Below, piece by piece: positions 53,674 to 62,726 of a DNA stretch of 64,000 bases; position 1 is the first letter of the stretch; every line of letters begins with the position of its first letter. The notes under the pieces were generated by a model that saw only the letters and a program-made list of their open reading frames with translations, had not been told where the DNA came from and did not search any database. This DNA is from Alphaproteobacteria bacterium. Lineage in GTDB: Bacteria; Pseudomonadota; Alphaproteobacteria; Sphingomonadales; Emcibacteraceae. The position numbers were made by a program, and so were the translations under genes. The stretch lies in contig NVTE01000010.1 in assembly GCA_002401455.1 (NCBI GenBank), forward strand, positions 1 through 64,000, given 5' to 3'.

Positions 53674-54194
53674 TGACAACACTTGTAGCAAATGACACCC
53701 GAGGTGATGATCAGGTCAGAGAAGAGCCGGTCATCAAACAATATATTTCCTTTAATGTGGGAAAAGAACTCTATGCCGTGGAAATCACAACCGTCCGAGA
53801 GATCAAGGGCTGGATACCAACCACCAGCCTGCCCAATTCACCAGATTATATGCGCGGTGTTATCAACCTGCGCGGCGTGATTGTCCCGGTCTTTGATTTA
53901 CGGACCCGCTTCCGGCGCGGCCATACCGAGCCCGGCAAAAACCATGTGGTGATCATCGTCAAACTGGACAAGCGGACCATTGGTATTCTGGTAGATGCCG
54001 TTTCCGATATCCTGACCATACCCTCGGAGGAAATTCTCGCCGTCCCGGACCAGGACGTCAATCCGGAATATGCCTTCATGGAAGGGCTGGTCGCCGTCGA
54101 CGAAAAGATGGTCGCGATCATCAAGCCCCGCCTACTGTTCGACATGAATTTGATGCCAGACATGGATAGAGAACCCGAAGCCAACGTCGCCTGA
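53673..54194 (+). CDS. cheW: Chemotaxis coupling protein CheW
   Basis: 173 residues: 'YISFNVGKELYAVEITTVREIKGW', 'TSLPNSPDYMRGVINLRGVIVPVFDLRTRF', 'VVIIVKLDKRTIGILVDAVSDILTI', 'FMEGLVAVDEKMVAIIKPRLLF' are the two SH3-like subdomains of CheW. It bridges receptor and CheA in the array. It has a short charged N-terminal extension. It overlaps the cheA stop and is followed after 68 bases by the receptor gene. Confidence 0.96.
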   Translation: MTTLVANDTRGDDQVREEPVIKQYISFNVGKELYAVEITTVREIKGWIPTTSLPNSPDYMRGVINLRGVIVPVFDLRTRFRRGHTEPGKNHVVIIVKLDKRTIGILVDAVSDILTIPSEEILAVPDQDVNPEYAFMEGLVAVDEKMVAIIKPRLLFDMNLMPDMDREPEANVA

Positions 54195-54262
54195 ACGCGC
54201 CATAGTGGCTAAAAATATAAAACAAAGACAGCAAGATATAGAATAATCAAGGAGCATATGAA

Positions 54263-57200
54263 ATGACCACTTCTGCAACACCATCGATCCTCAGAAACCT
54301 GAAAAGCAGCACGCTGGGATTAACAATTTCCCTTTTATTGGTGACCTCACTTGCCATTTTCGTCCTCATCGGGGTGCAGTCTCAAAGTGTGACAATTCCC
54401 CTGATAGGGGCGGTGTTGACCGCCCTGGCCGCCTATGGTTCATGGTTTGCCCGCACCAGATTCACCAGCCAGTTAGCTATCATGGAGAAGGCTCTGTCCA
54501 AACTGGCAAAGGGCGACATCGCTGTCGATCTTCCCGAAACCGCGGATGCAGATGACCTGAACAGTATCTATCAAACCATTACCGACATCCGGGATCAGGC
54601 GGAAATGACCAATCGCCAGCAAAGTGCCCTCGGCAGTGCCCAAACCAATATCATGGTCGCCGATGCCGACTATAATATCGTTTACATGAACGATACCATG
54701 CTGGAAATGATGCGGGCCAACGAGACCCAGTTGAGAACCGTCCTGCCCCGGCTTAATGCCAATAAGCTAATCGGCACCAACATTGATCAGTTCCACAAAG
54801 ACCCGTCTCATCAACGTAATATCCTGCAACATCTGAATACCACCATCACCACCCATCTGGAACTGGCCGGCATTGAATTTGATCTGGTGGTTAGCCCGGT
54901 CCATGACGCCCAGGGCCAACGTAGTGGTACCGTCGTTGAATGGGAGGATGTCACCGAAAAACTGGCCAAAGAGCGTGACGATGCCGAGAAGTCCAGCGAC
55001 AATCTACGCATCAAGACCGCTCTGGACGGGGCCAAGACCAATGTCATGGTCGCCGACCCTGACTATAATATCATCTACATGAACAAAACCATGCAGGACA
55101 TGATGAGGGAAAATGAGGCCACGTTGAGAACCGTTCTCCCCGGCCTGGATGCCAGCAAACTGATCGGCACCAATATTGATGTCTTCCATAAGGACCCGGC
55201 ACATCAGCGCGGCATTCTGAATAATCTAACCACGACCATCACCACCCACCTGGAACTAGCGGGTATCGAATTTGACCTGGTGGTCAGCCCGATCCGGGAT
55301 GCCCAAGGCAATCGTAGCGGCACCATCGTTGAATGGGAAGATGTCACGGAAAAACTGGCCAAAGAACGCGACGACGCCCAGCTTTCAAGTGAAAACCTGC
55401 GCATCAAGACCGCCCTCGACAGTGCCAAGACCAATGTCATGGTCGCCGATGTCGACTATAATATCGTCTATATGAACGAAACCATGATAGACATGATGAA
55501 GGTCAATGAGGCCACATTAAAAACTGTCCTGCCCCGGATGGATGTCAGCAAATTGATCGGCACCAACATTGATGTCTTCCATAAGAACCCGGCCCATCAG
55601 CGCGGCATTCTGAATAATCTGACCTCAACCATCGAAACCCATCTGGAACTGGCTGGCATTGAATTTGACCTGGTGGTCAGCCCAATCCTGGATGCCAATG
55701 GCGAGCGCAACGGTACCGTGGTCGAATGGGAAGATGTCACGGCAAAACTGGCTAAGGAACGGGCTGATGCCCAGTTGGCCAATGATAACCAGCGGATTAA
55801 AATTGCCCTGGATAATGCCAGCACCAATGTCATGGTCGCCGATAAGGACCTGAATATTGTCTATATGAATGATATCCTGCGCAAAATGATGCATGAAGCC
55901 GAACCTGAACTGCGTAAGGTTCTGCCCAAATTTGATGCCAACAGTCTGATCGGCACCAATATCGATGTCTTCCATAAAAATCCAGCCCATCAGCGCGGTA
56001 TGATGCAAAATCTGACCACGACCATTGATTCCAATATCAAGGTTGGTATTTTTGACTTCAACCTGGTGGTTAATCCGGTTACCGGTGACGACGGCGAACG
56101 TCTGGGCACGGTGGTTGAATGGAAAGACATGACCCAGGAACTTGCGATCGAAGCCGAAATCAACGGCGTGGTCGATGCGGCCGCCGCCGGCGAGTTCAGC
56201 AAACGGGTATCGACCGACGACAAGGAAGGCTTCATGCTGTCCCTGGCCAACAATATGAACGCCATCTGTGCCAATACCCAGGCCGCGACCGATGATCTGG
56301 CCCGGGTTCTGGCCGAACTGGCCAAGGGTAACCTGACCGAGAAGATCGAGGCTGATTATGAAGGCACCTTCGAACTGCTGAAAAACAGCGCCAACGAAAC
56401 CGCCGACCAATTGACCACGATTGTTACTCAGGTCAACAGCTCAGCCAGCGAAGTGGCCTCAGCAGCGGCTGAACTTTCCACCGGCAGTGATGACCTGTCC
56501 CGGCGGACCGAAGCCCAGGCATCAGCCCTGGAAGAAACCGCGGCCTCCATGGAAGAACTGGCGGTGACGGTGAAACAGAATGCCGACAATGCCGATGATG
56601 CCAACAAACTAGCCAACCAGTCCCGCGAAATGGCGGTCAATGGTGGTGAAGTCGCCAAAGAAGCCGTCGCCGCCATGGGTGTGATCGAGGAATCTTCCCA
56701 GAAGGTTTCCGACATCATCGGGGTGATCGATGACCTGGCCTTCCAGACCAACCTGTTGGCCCTGAATGCGGCGGTGGAAGCGGCCCGGGCCGGGGAAGCC
56801 GGCAAAGGCTTCGCGGTGGTTGCCGAAGAAGTCCGGACCTTGGCCCAACGTTCCGCCCAGGCCTCCAATGAGATCAAGTCCCTGATCACAAGTTCCAATA
56901 CTCAGATCAAGGAAGGTGTTGAACTGGTTAATAACGCCGGTACCGCATTGGGAGATATCATGGACTCCATTTCCAAGGTGGCCGAAATTGTCGCCGAAAT
57001 CGCCAGCGCCAGTTCGGAACAGACCCAGGGCATTGACGAGGTCAATGTGGCCATCGCCGAGATGGATGACATGACCCAGCAAAACTCCTCCCTGGTGGAA
57101 GAAAGCACGGCAGCGGCCCGGGTTCTGGAACGTCAGGCCTCCGAAATGCAGCGCCTGATGTCCTTCTTCAAAGTCGCGGAAGGTGGCGCTGGCATCCCGG

Positions 57201-57343
57201 CAGCCGCCTCACCCGCCCTGGTCCAGCAAGGACAAGTCCAACGTGCCATGGCCGCCGAACCGGTGGTCACCCCGAACCTGAAGAAGAAAGCCGCTGGCGG
57301 AGGCGGGGCAAAGGGCCGGGATTCTGATTGGGCCGAGTTTTAG
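54263..57343 (+). CDS. Methyl-accepting chemotaxis protein with four tandem PAS units
   Basis: 1026 residues. Two N-terminal membrane helices (~20-38 and ~44-62) are separated by only about eight residues, so there is no periplasmic sensor. A HAMP-like stretch is followed by four tandem 131-residue PAS units (~118-645), each with 'NVMVAD.DYNI.YMN', '[16 protein letters not shown]', and '[10 protein letters not shown]'. Then come a second HAMP-like region and the signalling domain with the hairpin tip '[44 protein letters not shown]' (in pieces) and methylation helices. It ends in DWAEF, a CheR-tether-like pentapeptide. It should sense an intracellular cue (redox, gas or metabolite). cheR starts 11 bases later. 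Confidence 0.95.
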   Translation: MTTSATPSILRNLKSSTLGLTISLLLVTSLAIFVLIGVQSQSVTIPLIGAVLTALAAYGSWFARTRFTSQLAIMEKALSKLAKGDIAVDLPETADADDLNSIYQTITDIRDQAEMTNRQQSALGSAQTNIMVADADYNIVYMNDTMLEMMRANETQLRTVLPRLNANKLIGTNIDQFHKDPSHQRNILQHLNTTITTHLELAGIEFDLVVSPVHDAQGQRSGTVVEWEDVTEKLAKERDDAEKSSDNLRIKTALDGAKTNVMVADPDYNIIYMNKTMQDMMRENEATLRTVLPGLDASKLIGTNIDVFHKDPAHQRGILNNLTTTITTHLELAGIEFDLVVSPIRDAQGNRSGTIVEWEDVTEKLAKERDDAQLSSENLRIKTALDSAKTNVMVADVDYNIVYMNETMIDMMKVNEATLKTVLPRMDVSKLIGTNIDVFHKNPAHQRGILNNLTSTIETHLELAGIEFDLVVSPILDANGERNGTVVEWEDVTAKLAKERADAQLANDNQRIKIALDNASTNVMVADKDLNIVYMNDILRKMMHEAEPELRKVLPKFDANSLIGTNIDVFHKNPAHQRGMMQNLTTTIDSNIKVGIFDFNLVVNPVTGDDGERLGTVVEWKDMTQELAIEAEINGVVDAAAAGEFSKRVSTDDKEGFMLSLANNMNAICANTQAATDDLARVLAELAKGNLTEKIEADYEGTFELLKNSANETADQLTTIVTQVNSSASEVASAAAELSTGSDDLSRRTEAQASALEETAASMEELAVTVKQNADNADDANKLANQSREMAVNGGEVAKEAVAAMGVIEESSQKVSDIIGVIDDLAFQTNLLALNAAVEAARAGEAGKGFAVVAEEVRTLAQRSAQASNEIKSLITSSNTQIKEGVELVNNAGTALGDIMDSISKVAEIVAEIASASSEQTQGIDEVNVAIAEMDDMTQQNSSLVEESTAAARVLERQASEMQRLMSFFKVAEGGAGIPAAASPALVQQGQVQRAMAAEPVVTPNLKKKAAGGGGAKGRDSDWAEF
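54644..56215 (+). repeat. Four tandem 393-bp (131-codon) PAS-encoding repeats
   Basis: The ACCAAT codons of the TN(V/I)MVAD motif begin at 54644, 55037, 55430 and 55823: exact 393-base spacing three times, without a single indel. Units 2 and 3 agree at roughly four of five residues; unit 4 is the most diverged in its second half. Recent in-frame duplication inside the receptor gene is indicated. Confidence 0.92.
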
Positions 57344-57354
57344 GAGGCTCCCCA

Positions 57355-58212
57355 ATGTCAGTAGTAGCAGAGAGAGTCCGGGAATTTGAATGGCGAGATA
57401 AAGATTTCAAATTCCTGGCAGGGTTGCTTCACGAAAAAACCGGCATTGTCCTGACGGAAAAAAAGAAGGAAATGATGTATGGCCGCCTAGTACGCAGGCT
57501 CCGGGCCCTAAAGATCCCAAGCTTTGCCAAATATTGTGAATATCTGCAAGGCCCGTCCGGGGACAAGGAGCTGGGGTTCACCCTGAACGCCATCACCACC
57601 AACACCACAGATTTCTTTCGGGAAAAGCATCACTTTATCTATCTGCGGGATAAACTCTTACCCCCGGTGCGCAAACAGATTGACCAGAATTCAGCCCATC
57701 ATTTCCGGGTTTGGTCCGCCGGTTGTTCATCGGGCCAGGAACCCTATAGCACCGCCATGGTAATGCGAAGCGTGCTCGGCCCAGCGGCACGGAATTGCAA
57801 AATTCTAGCCACCGACCTTGACAGTAACATGCTGGCAACTGGTAAAATGGGGCAATATGATGCGGCAAAATGCCGCGACACCATCCCCCGGACTTATCTG
57901 AACTCCTATACCAGAAGGGTCAAGGATTCAGAGGGGGACCTGATTGCCATGAATGATGACATTAAAAAACTGATTACTTATCGCCAGCTAAATTTATTGC
58001 ATGACTGGCCTATGAAGGGGAAATTCGATATTATTTTTTGTCGCAATGTCATGATCTATTTCAACAAAGAAACCCAGGATAGCTTGGTCCGGCGCTACGC
58101 CACCTATTTAAAGCCAGACGGAATTTTATTCATCGGCCATTCCGAGAGCCTGCTAAGTGCGTCAGACGTCTATAAGTGCGAAGGAAAAACCATCTATAGG
58201 GTGCTGTCATGA
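57355..58212 (+). CDS. cheR: Chemotaxis protein methyltransferase CheR
   Basis: 285 residues. N-terminal helical domain ('FKFLAGLLHEKTGIVLTEKKKEMMYGRLVRRLRAL', in pieces), then 'TTNTTDFFREKHHFIYL', the SAM-binding 'RVWSAGCSSGQEPYSTAMV', 'KILATDLDSNMLATGKMGQY' and 'FDIIFCRNVMIYFNKETQ'. It methylates receptor glutamates. The start at 57355 has a TAGGAGG site; the frame start at 57328 lies inside the receptor end. It overlaps cheD by 4 bases (ATGA). Confidence 0.95.
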   Translation: MSVVAERVREFEWRDKDFKFLAGLLHEKTGIVLTEKKKEMMYGRLVRRLRALKIPSFAKYCEYLQGPSGDKELGFTLNAITTNTTDFFREKHHFIYLRDKLLPPVRKQIDQNSAHHFRVWSAGCSSGQEPYSTAMVMRSVLGPAARNCKILATDLDSNMLATGKMGQYDAAKCRDTIPRTYLNSYTRRVKDSEGDLIAMNDDIKKLITYRQLNLLHDWPMKGKFDIIFCRNVMIYFNKETQDSLVRRYATYLKPDGILFIGHSESLLSASDVYKCEGKTIYRVLS

Positions 58213-58883
58213 CCCTAACGCGCTCCCTCACCAGACCAACCGTCCGGAAAAAGAAAACGCCGGGTTTTGTTGAACGCCGAGGACGGGATGCCCTGGCCGA
58301 TATTCCAGCCGGCTCCACCTATTATGACCATAAATTCGATACCATGGTTCATAAAATCAATGAAGGGGGCTTTTGTGTGCTGTCCCGGTCAGAGCATGTC
58401 ATTCTGACCACCCTTGGCTCCTGTATCTCGGTCTGCATGTTTGACCCGGTCATCAAGGTCGGCGGCATGAATCATTTCCTGCTGCCCGAAGAACGCCATA
58501 GCGAACGGAAGAACAACTTTTGTATGCGCTATGGCAATAACGCCATGGAAATACTTCTCAATGAAATATTAAAACGCGGCGGCCAAAAAGATCGCATAGT
58601 TCTCAAGGCCTTTGGCGCAGGAAATGTCCTGTCCATCAATGCCAATATTGGGGAAAAAAATCAGAACTTCCTGAAAAAATATATCACGGATGAAAGTATG
58701 AAGCTGGAAACCTGCGATCTGGGCGGTGACCTGCCCCGCCGGGTGGCGTTCTTTCCCGGCACTGGCAAAGCATTTGTCAAGCTCCTGCGCCGGGCGGGTG
58801 ACCGTAATATTGGCCGTCAGGAAGAAAAATACCGTCATAAAATCGAAAGCCAACATGCTTCTGGCGATATTGAATTATTTTAA
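58209..58883 (+). CDS. cheD: Chemoreceptor glutamine deamidase CheD
   Basis: 224 residues, longer than usual (about 160-200) through an N-terminal extension of ~50. The core has the catalytic Cys in 'TTLGSCISVCMFDP', His in 'GGMNHFLLPE', and 'NFCMRYGNNAMEILLNEILKRGG', 'LKAFGAGNVL' and 'IGEKNQNFLKKYI'. It deamidates receptor glutamines and in many bacteria binds CheC/CheY-P. Its ATG overlaps the cheR stop; cheB follows after 15 bases. Confidence 0.93.
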   Translation: MTLTRSLTRPTVRKKKTPGFVERRGRDALADIPAGSTYYDHKFDTMVHKINEGGFCVLSRSEHVILTTLGSCISVCMFDPVIKVGGMNHFLLPEERHSERKNNFCMRYGNNAMEILLNEILKRGGQKDRIVLKAFGAGNVLSINANIGEKNQNFLKKYITDESMKLETCDLGGDLPRRVAFFPGTGKAFVKLLRRAGDRNIGRQEEKYRHKIESQHASGDIELF

Positions 58884-58898
58884 GAAGGACCACCTATA

Positions 58899-59960
58899 AT
58901 GAAAAAAATCAGATTATTGATTATTGATGATTCTCTTCTGATCCGGACCATGATCAGATCAATCGTCTCCCAGGACCCGTCCATTGAGGTAGTGGGCGAG
59001 GCAGTAGACCCCATCGAAGCCCGGGAAAAGATCAAACAATTGAACCCCGATGTGGTCACGCTGGATGTGGAAATGCCCCGTATGGATGGCCTGTCGTTTC
59101 TGGAAAAAATCATGTCCCTGCGGCCCATGCCGGTGGTTATGGTCTCGACCCTGACCCAGAAAGGTGCCGATGTGACCATTCGAGCGCTGGAACTTGGCGC
59201 AGTTGATTATGTGGCAAAACCCCTGAACCAGGATCTGACGGTTGTTGGCCATGAACTGATCATGAAGATCAAAGTCGCCAGCTCGGCCCGCATCCGGCAA
59301 AGCGGTCGGCAAAGAATTGAACCCGGCAGCCATAAACCGATGGCAAGTCCCGGGGCATATAGCCGTAAACTCATTGCCATTGGCTCCTCAACGGGGGGAG
59401 TTGAATCTCTGTATGACATCATTCTCGCCCTGCCAGTTGATTGCCCACCAGTGGTCATCGCCCAGCATATCTCAAAAGGATTTTCCGAGCGTTTTGCCCT
59501 TCGAGTGAACAAGGCTTCAGCCATTCATGTGAAAGAAGCGGTTCATGGAGAACGCCTGCTGCCGGGGACGGTCTATATTGGTCAGGGCGGCAAGCATTTT
59601 ACGGTAAAAAAATCCGGCGGCTCCTTCATCAGTCAGGTGACAGAGGACACGGAGGGTGAGAGTTACCGGCCCTCTGTTGATCGCCTTTTCTGTTCCGTGG
59701 CCGAAACCGTCGGCAAGCATGCGGTCGGGGTCATCCTGACAGGCATGGGAAAAGACGGGGCCCTTGGGCTGCTTACCTTACGGGGTATCGGCGCCGCAAC
59801 CCTGGGCCAGGATGAAGCCAGTTCCATCGTTTACGGCATGCCAAAAGCCGCCATGATGGCGGGCGCAGTCGAAAAGCAGGTATCCCTGTCCCAGATGGCC
59901 CGGGAAATAATCCAATCCTGTACCAGGACTGAAGCCCGCAGAAAGGTTGCTGCGGTATGA
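58899..59960 (+). CDS. cheB: Chemotaxis methylesterase CheB
   Basis: 353 residues. Receiver domain with phospho-Asp56 in 'VVTLDVEMPRMDGLSFLEK', linker, then the methylesterase with the Ser of 'IAIGSSTGGVESL', His of 'VIAQHISKGFSERF' and Asp of 'LTGMGKDGALGLL'. It removes receptor methyl groups when phosphorylated by CheA. Its stop overlaps the start of the CheZ-like gene (ATGA). Confidence 0.96.
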   Translation: MKKIRLLIIDDSLLIRTMIRSIVSQDPSIEVVGEAVDPIEAREKIKQLNPDVVTLDVEMPRMDGLSFLEKIMSLRPMPVVMVSTLTQKGADVTIRALELGAVDYVAKPLNQDLTVVGHELIMKIKVASSARIRQSGRQRIEPGSHKPMASPGAYSRKLIAIGSSTGGVESLYDIILALPVDCPPVVIAQHISKGFSERFALRVNKASAIHVKEAVHGERLLPGTVYIGQGGKHFTVKKSGGSFISQVTEDTEGESYRPSVDRLFCSVAETVGKHAVGVILTGMGKDGALGLLTLRGIGAATLGQDEASSIVYGMPKAAMMAGAVEKQVSLSQMAREIIQSCTRTEARRKVAAV

Positions 59961-60589
59961 CAGTCCCCCTTCCCCTCGACAATAAAGATTCGGCCCGTGG
60001 TATCGCCCCGGAGGACCTGAAAGATATCAGGCAGTTTACTCTCGCCAATATCTCCGAAGAAGTTCTGCAGATTTCTGACCTGGTGGAAAATAGTATTGTT
60101 GACCTGTCTGACGAATTCATGAAGTTGGTGAAATATTCCAAACAACAGGTTGACGACATGACCATGGCCTGCGACCTGCTGCAGGCGGAAAAGGACGACA
60201 AAGACGGGTCAAATAATGACAAGATTCATGAGATGCTGCGGGAAAGTGCCGAAGTGTCCACTTACTTCCACCAAAACGTCAACCGCATGATTTATACCAT
60301 GCAGTTCCAGGATCGGGCCCGCCAACTCATGCAGGCTATATCAGTTTCCCTTAATATTTTAATATATCTATCCGAAACCATTGAAAACAACCAAAATTCT
60401 GATAATATAAAGGAAACCGTAACCATTTCAGAAGATAATAAGAATATTCTAACAAAGCTGATTGAGGACGCCGCCCACCGGGAGCTTGATCAAAATTATA
60501 TTCTGAGAATGTTTATGGGAGGGACGAATACTGATGATGAACCGAAGCATGATGATTCAGAGGGGTTCACCGACATTGAATTTTTTTAA
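59957..60589 (+). CDS. CheZ-like helical protein (putative CheY-P phosphatase)
   Basis: 210 residues, almost wholly helical. The key segment 'MQFQDRARQLMQAI' places Asp119 and Gln123 in the same FQDxxxQ spacing as the catalytic Asp/Gln of E. coli CheZ ('FQDLTGQ'). A long N-terminal amphipathic helix pair and a flexible acidic C-terminal tail ending 'FTDIEFF' resemble the CheZ layout, in which the tail docks CheY. Overall similarity is low, so the call is inference. Translationally coupled to cheB; a STAS gene follows 14 bases later. Confidence 0.65.
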   Translation: MTVPLPLDNKDSARGIAPEDLKDIRQFTLANISEEVLQISDLVENSIVDLSDEFMKLVKYSKQQVDDMTMACDLLQAEKDDKDGSNNDKIHEMLRESAEVSTYFHQNVNRMIYTMQFQDRARQLMQAISVSLNILIYLSETIENNQNSDNIKETVTISEDNKNILTKLIEDAAHRELDQNYILRMFMGGTNTDDEPKHDDSEGFTDIEFF

Positions 60590-60603
60590 CTTAAGGACCT
60601 GTG

Positions 60604-60912
60604 ATGGAATATCAAATCGACGTAACCGATAATAAATTTGAAGCAAAACTGAGTGAAAAGATTACCTTTTCAGACCTGGATGGCTTCCGGGAAATGGTAC
60701 GGCGTATGGTGGAAAGTCATTCAAAAGATAATATTGTTGACTTGTCAGATGTAGAATTTATTGATTCTGCTGGCCTGGGCATGCTGTTGCTGGTCCGGGA
60801 TGAAATCTCAAAAATATCTTCTCATCTCACCTTAAAGTCCCCTCAGGGACAAGTTCAGCGCATGTTCACAGTGGCCCGATTTGATCAGATGTTTGATATT
60901 GAAACCGGATAA
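60604..60912 (+). CDS. STAS-domain anti-sigma factor antagonist
   Basis: 102 residues of SpoIIAA/RsbV type: 'DGFREMVRRMV', 'NIVDLSDVEFIDSAGLGMLLLVRDEI' with the phospho-Ser in 'FIDSAGLG' (Ser55). Phosphorylation by a cognate HATPase kinase and dephosphorylation by a PP2C enzyme are the expected switch. The PP2C protein is encoded 8 bases downstream; a candidate kinase is encoded at 49600-50487. A GTG one codon earlier is an alternative start. Confidence 0.9.
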   Translation: MEYQIDVTDNKFEAKLSEKITFSDLDGFREMVRRMVESHSKDNIVDLSDVEFIDSAGLGMLLLVRDEISKISSHLTLKSPQGQVQRMFTVARFDQMFDIETG

Positions 60913-60920
60913 ATTTTCCT

Positions 60921-62165
60921 ATGGCATCATCTATAATAAATAATAACCACAAGAGTTCCCTGCCGGCCAGCCCCCAAGCCCACGCCATCCAGCAAGAGGT
61001 GCTGGAGAGCGTCATTCTTATTGTGGACGATGATGAGCTTCATTGTCAGATGATCTCGATTATTTTAACTCAGGATGGCTTCAAAAACCTGCATTTTGCC
61101 AACGATGGCCGCCAGGCCCTGAAGATGGCAATTGAGCTGAATCCGGATATGATCATTCTCGATATCCTAATGCCAAATATCGATGGGTTGGAGGTCTGCC
61201 GCCAGCTCCGGGAAATGAAACACTTTCGGACGATCCCAATCATCGCCCATACCATCAAAAAAAAACCGGAAGACCGGGCCGAAATCTATGATGCCGGGGC
61301 CACGGATATTTTCCCTAAACCCGTTTCCGAAAGGGAAGTCCAGAACCGTGTCTATATGCATTTGAAATATGCCAGGATGGTGAAGGACCTGAAACAGTAT
61401 CACACCCGCCTGACCCGTGACCTGGAAATCGCCCATTCCATGCAGAATGCGCTGCTGCCGGAAGTCTCCCAATTGGAGTATATTTTGGCCAGCCACGGGC
61501 TGGATATTGATTATCACTATGAGTCGACCAGTGAGTTAGGTGGCGACTTCTGGGGCATTGATGTGATTGATGACGACCAACTTCTGGTTTATATTACTGA
61601 CTTCTCTGGCCATGGGATCGCCTCTGCCCTCAATACATTCCGCCTTCACACCCTGATTTCAAATTATCAATTGTCCCGGCTTGGTAAAAGCAGTTCCCCA
61701 GCTGAAAGACTGAAACTTCTGAACCGGACGTTACATGGTTTATTGCCGGTGGAACAATTTGCCACCATGCTCTGTGGCATTATTGACCTGAAGAAAGACA
61801 CCTTCACCTATGCGTCGGCGGCATCAACCACCCCGCTCAAATTGACCGTAGGCACACAGGAAGTTATCAGCCTGGACCCCACAGGTTTTCCGCTGGGTAT
61901 GATTGCGGATGCCACCTATGAAAACCATGTTGTCCCGTTCAGGAAAGGCGAGTTGATTTTTCTCTATAGTGATGTGTTGACCGAAAGTCTGGATCATACT
62001 GGTCAAATGATCGGCGATGACTTCTTTCTGGAAATGTGCAAGCAGACCAGCGGCAATCTTACCGACGATCAGGTCTTCCTTAACAGGCTTATGAAAGGGT
62101 TTGATGCTAAAGTGGTCAGACCGCTCCCCGATGATTTGACTGCTATCACCCTGAAAAGGCTTTAA
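60921..62165 (+). CDS. Response regulator fused to PP2C (SpoIIE/RsbU) phosphatase
   Basis: 414 residues. The N-terminal receiver ('ILIVDDDELHCQMISII', phospho-Asp81 in 'MIILDILMPNIDGLE', 'ATDIFPKPVSE') is joined by a coiled coil ('HTRLTRDLEIAHSMQNALLPE') to a PP2C-type phosphatase: 'SELGGDFWGID', 'YITDFSGHGIASAL', 'FATMLCGIIDL' and 'LPDDLTAITLKRL'. The metal Asp residues are all present. Phosphorylation of the receiver, possibly by CheA, would control dephosphorylation of the upstream STAS protein. Last gene of the chemotaxis operon; it converges with lrp. Confidence 0.93.
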   Translation: MASSIINNNHKSSLPASPQAHAIQQEVLESVILIVDDDELHCQMISIILTQDGFKNLHFANDGRQALKMAIELNPDMIILDILMPNIDGLEVCRQLREMKHFRTIPIIAHTIKKKPEDRAEIYDAGATDIFPKPVSEREVQNRVYMHLKYARMVKDLKQYHTRLTRDLEIAHSMQNALLPEVSQLEYILASHGLDIDYHYESTSELGGDFWGIDVIDDDQLLVYITDFSGHGIASALNTFRLHTLISNYQLSRLGKSSSPAERLKLLNRTLHGLLPVEQFATMLCGIIDLKKDTFTYASAASTTPLKLTVGTQEVISLDPTGFPLGMIADATYENHVVPFRKGELIFLYSDVLTESLDHTGQMIGDDFFLEMCKQTSGNLTDDQVFLNRLMKGFDAKVVRPLPDDLTAITLKRL

Positions 62166-62180
62166 ATCCAGCGCAAGAAC

Positions 62181-62606
62181 TTAAAGTTCAAATTTTGTCG
62201 ACAAGACGATGGAGGACGTGGTTTTCTTGATCCCGTCCATGCGGCCAATTGCATCAAGGATGCGGTCGATTTCCTCGGTGGTTTCTGCCGTGACCAGAAC
62301 AATCATGTCATAGATACCACTGACGGCATATACCGCCCGGATCAAGGGAATTTTTTTCAGGTTATGAAGGATCTGATCGGAAAACTTTGGATTCAGCGAC
62401 ATGAGCACATGGGCGGTGATCTGACGTCTGGTATAGTCCGCGTTAAAACGGATCGTATAGCCCGCAATAATGCCCCTGTCTTCCAGACGTGAAATCCGGT
62501 CCTGAACCGTAGACCGTGACAGACCCAGCTTCCGCGCCAGGGCCGTCGTGCTTTCCCGACCATTGTTTTTAAGCAGGGTGATTAACTTTTGATCTGTGCT
62601 GTCCAT
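62181..62606 (-). CDS. Lrp/AsnC family transcriptional regulator
   Basis: 141 residues. The HTH 'DQKLITLLKNNGRESTTALARKLGLSRSTVQDRISRLEDRGIIAGYTIRF' (in pieces) is followed by the RAM domain 'VLMSLNPKFSDQILHNLKKIPLIRAVYAVSGIYDMIVLVTAETTEEIDRI' (in pieces). It is a typical amino-acid-responsive regulator forming dimers or octamers. It is divergent from the acyl-CoA synthetase gene, with 120 bases between the starts, so it may control it. Its stop codon lies in a GAACTT/AAGTTC palindrome (62177-62189). Confidence 0.92.
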   Translation of the reverse strand: MDSTDQKLITLLKNNGRESTTALARKLGLSRSTVQDRISRLEDRGIIAGYTIRFNADYTRRQITAHVLMSLNPKFSDQILHNLKKIPLIRAVYAVSGIYDMIVLVTAETTEEIDRILDAIGRMDGIKKTTSSIVLSTKFEL

Positions 62607-62726
62607 GCCCTAAAAATGCCGGAAATACCGTTAAATTGCAAGATAAAACCCCACGATTAGTCTATATGTTACAGAATCAGAACCTAGGGCCCGCTATATC
62701 TATTGTCCGGCATATAAAATGACGAT

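Noticed and set aside
55625-56410. 261-codon open frame antisense to the receptor PAS/HAMP region
   Set aside because: It mirrors the repeated sense codons and has no independent motif.
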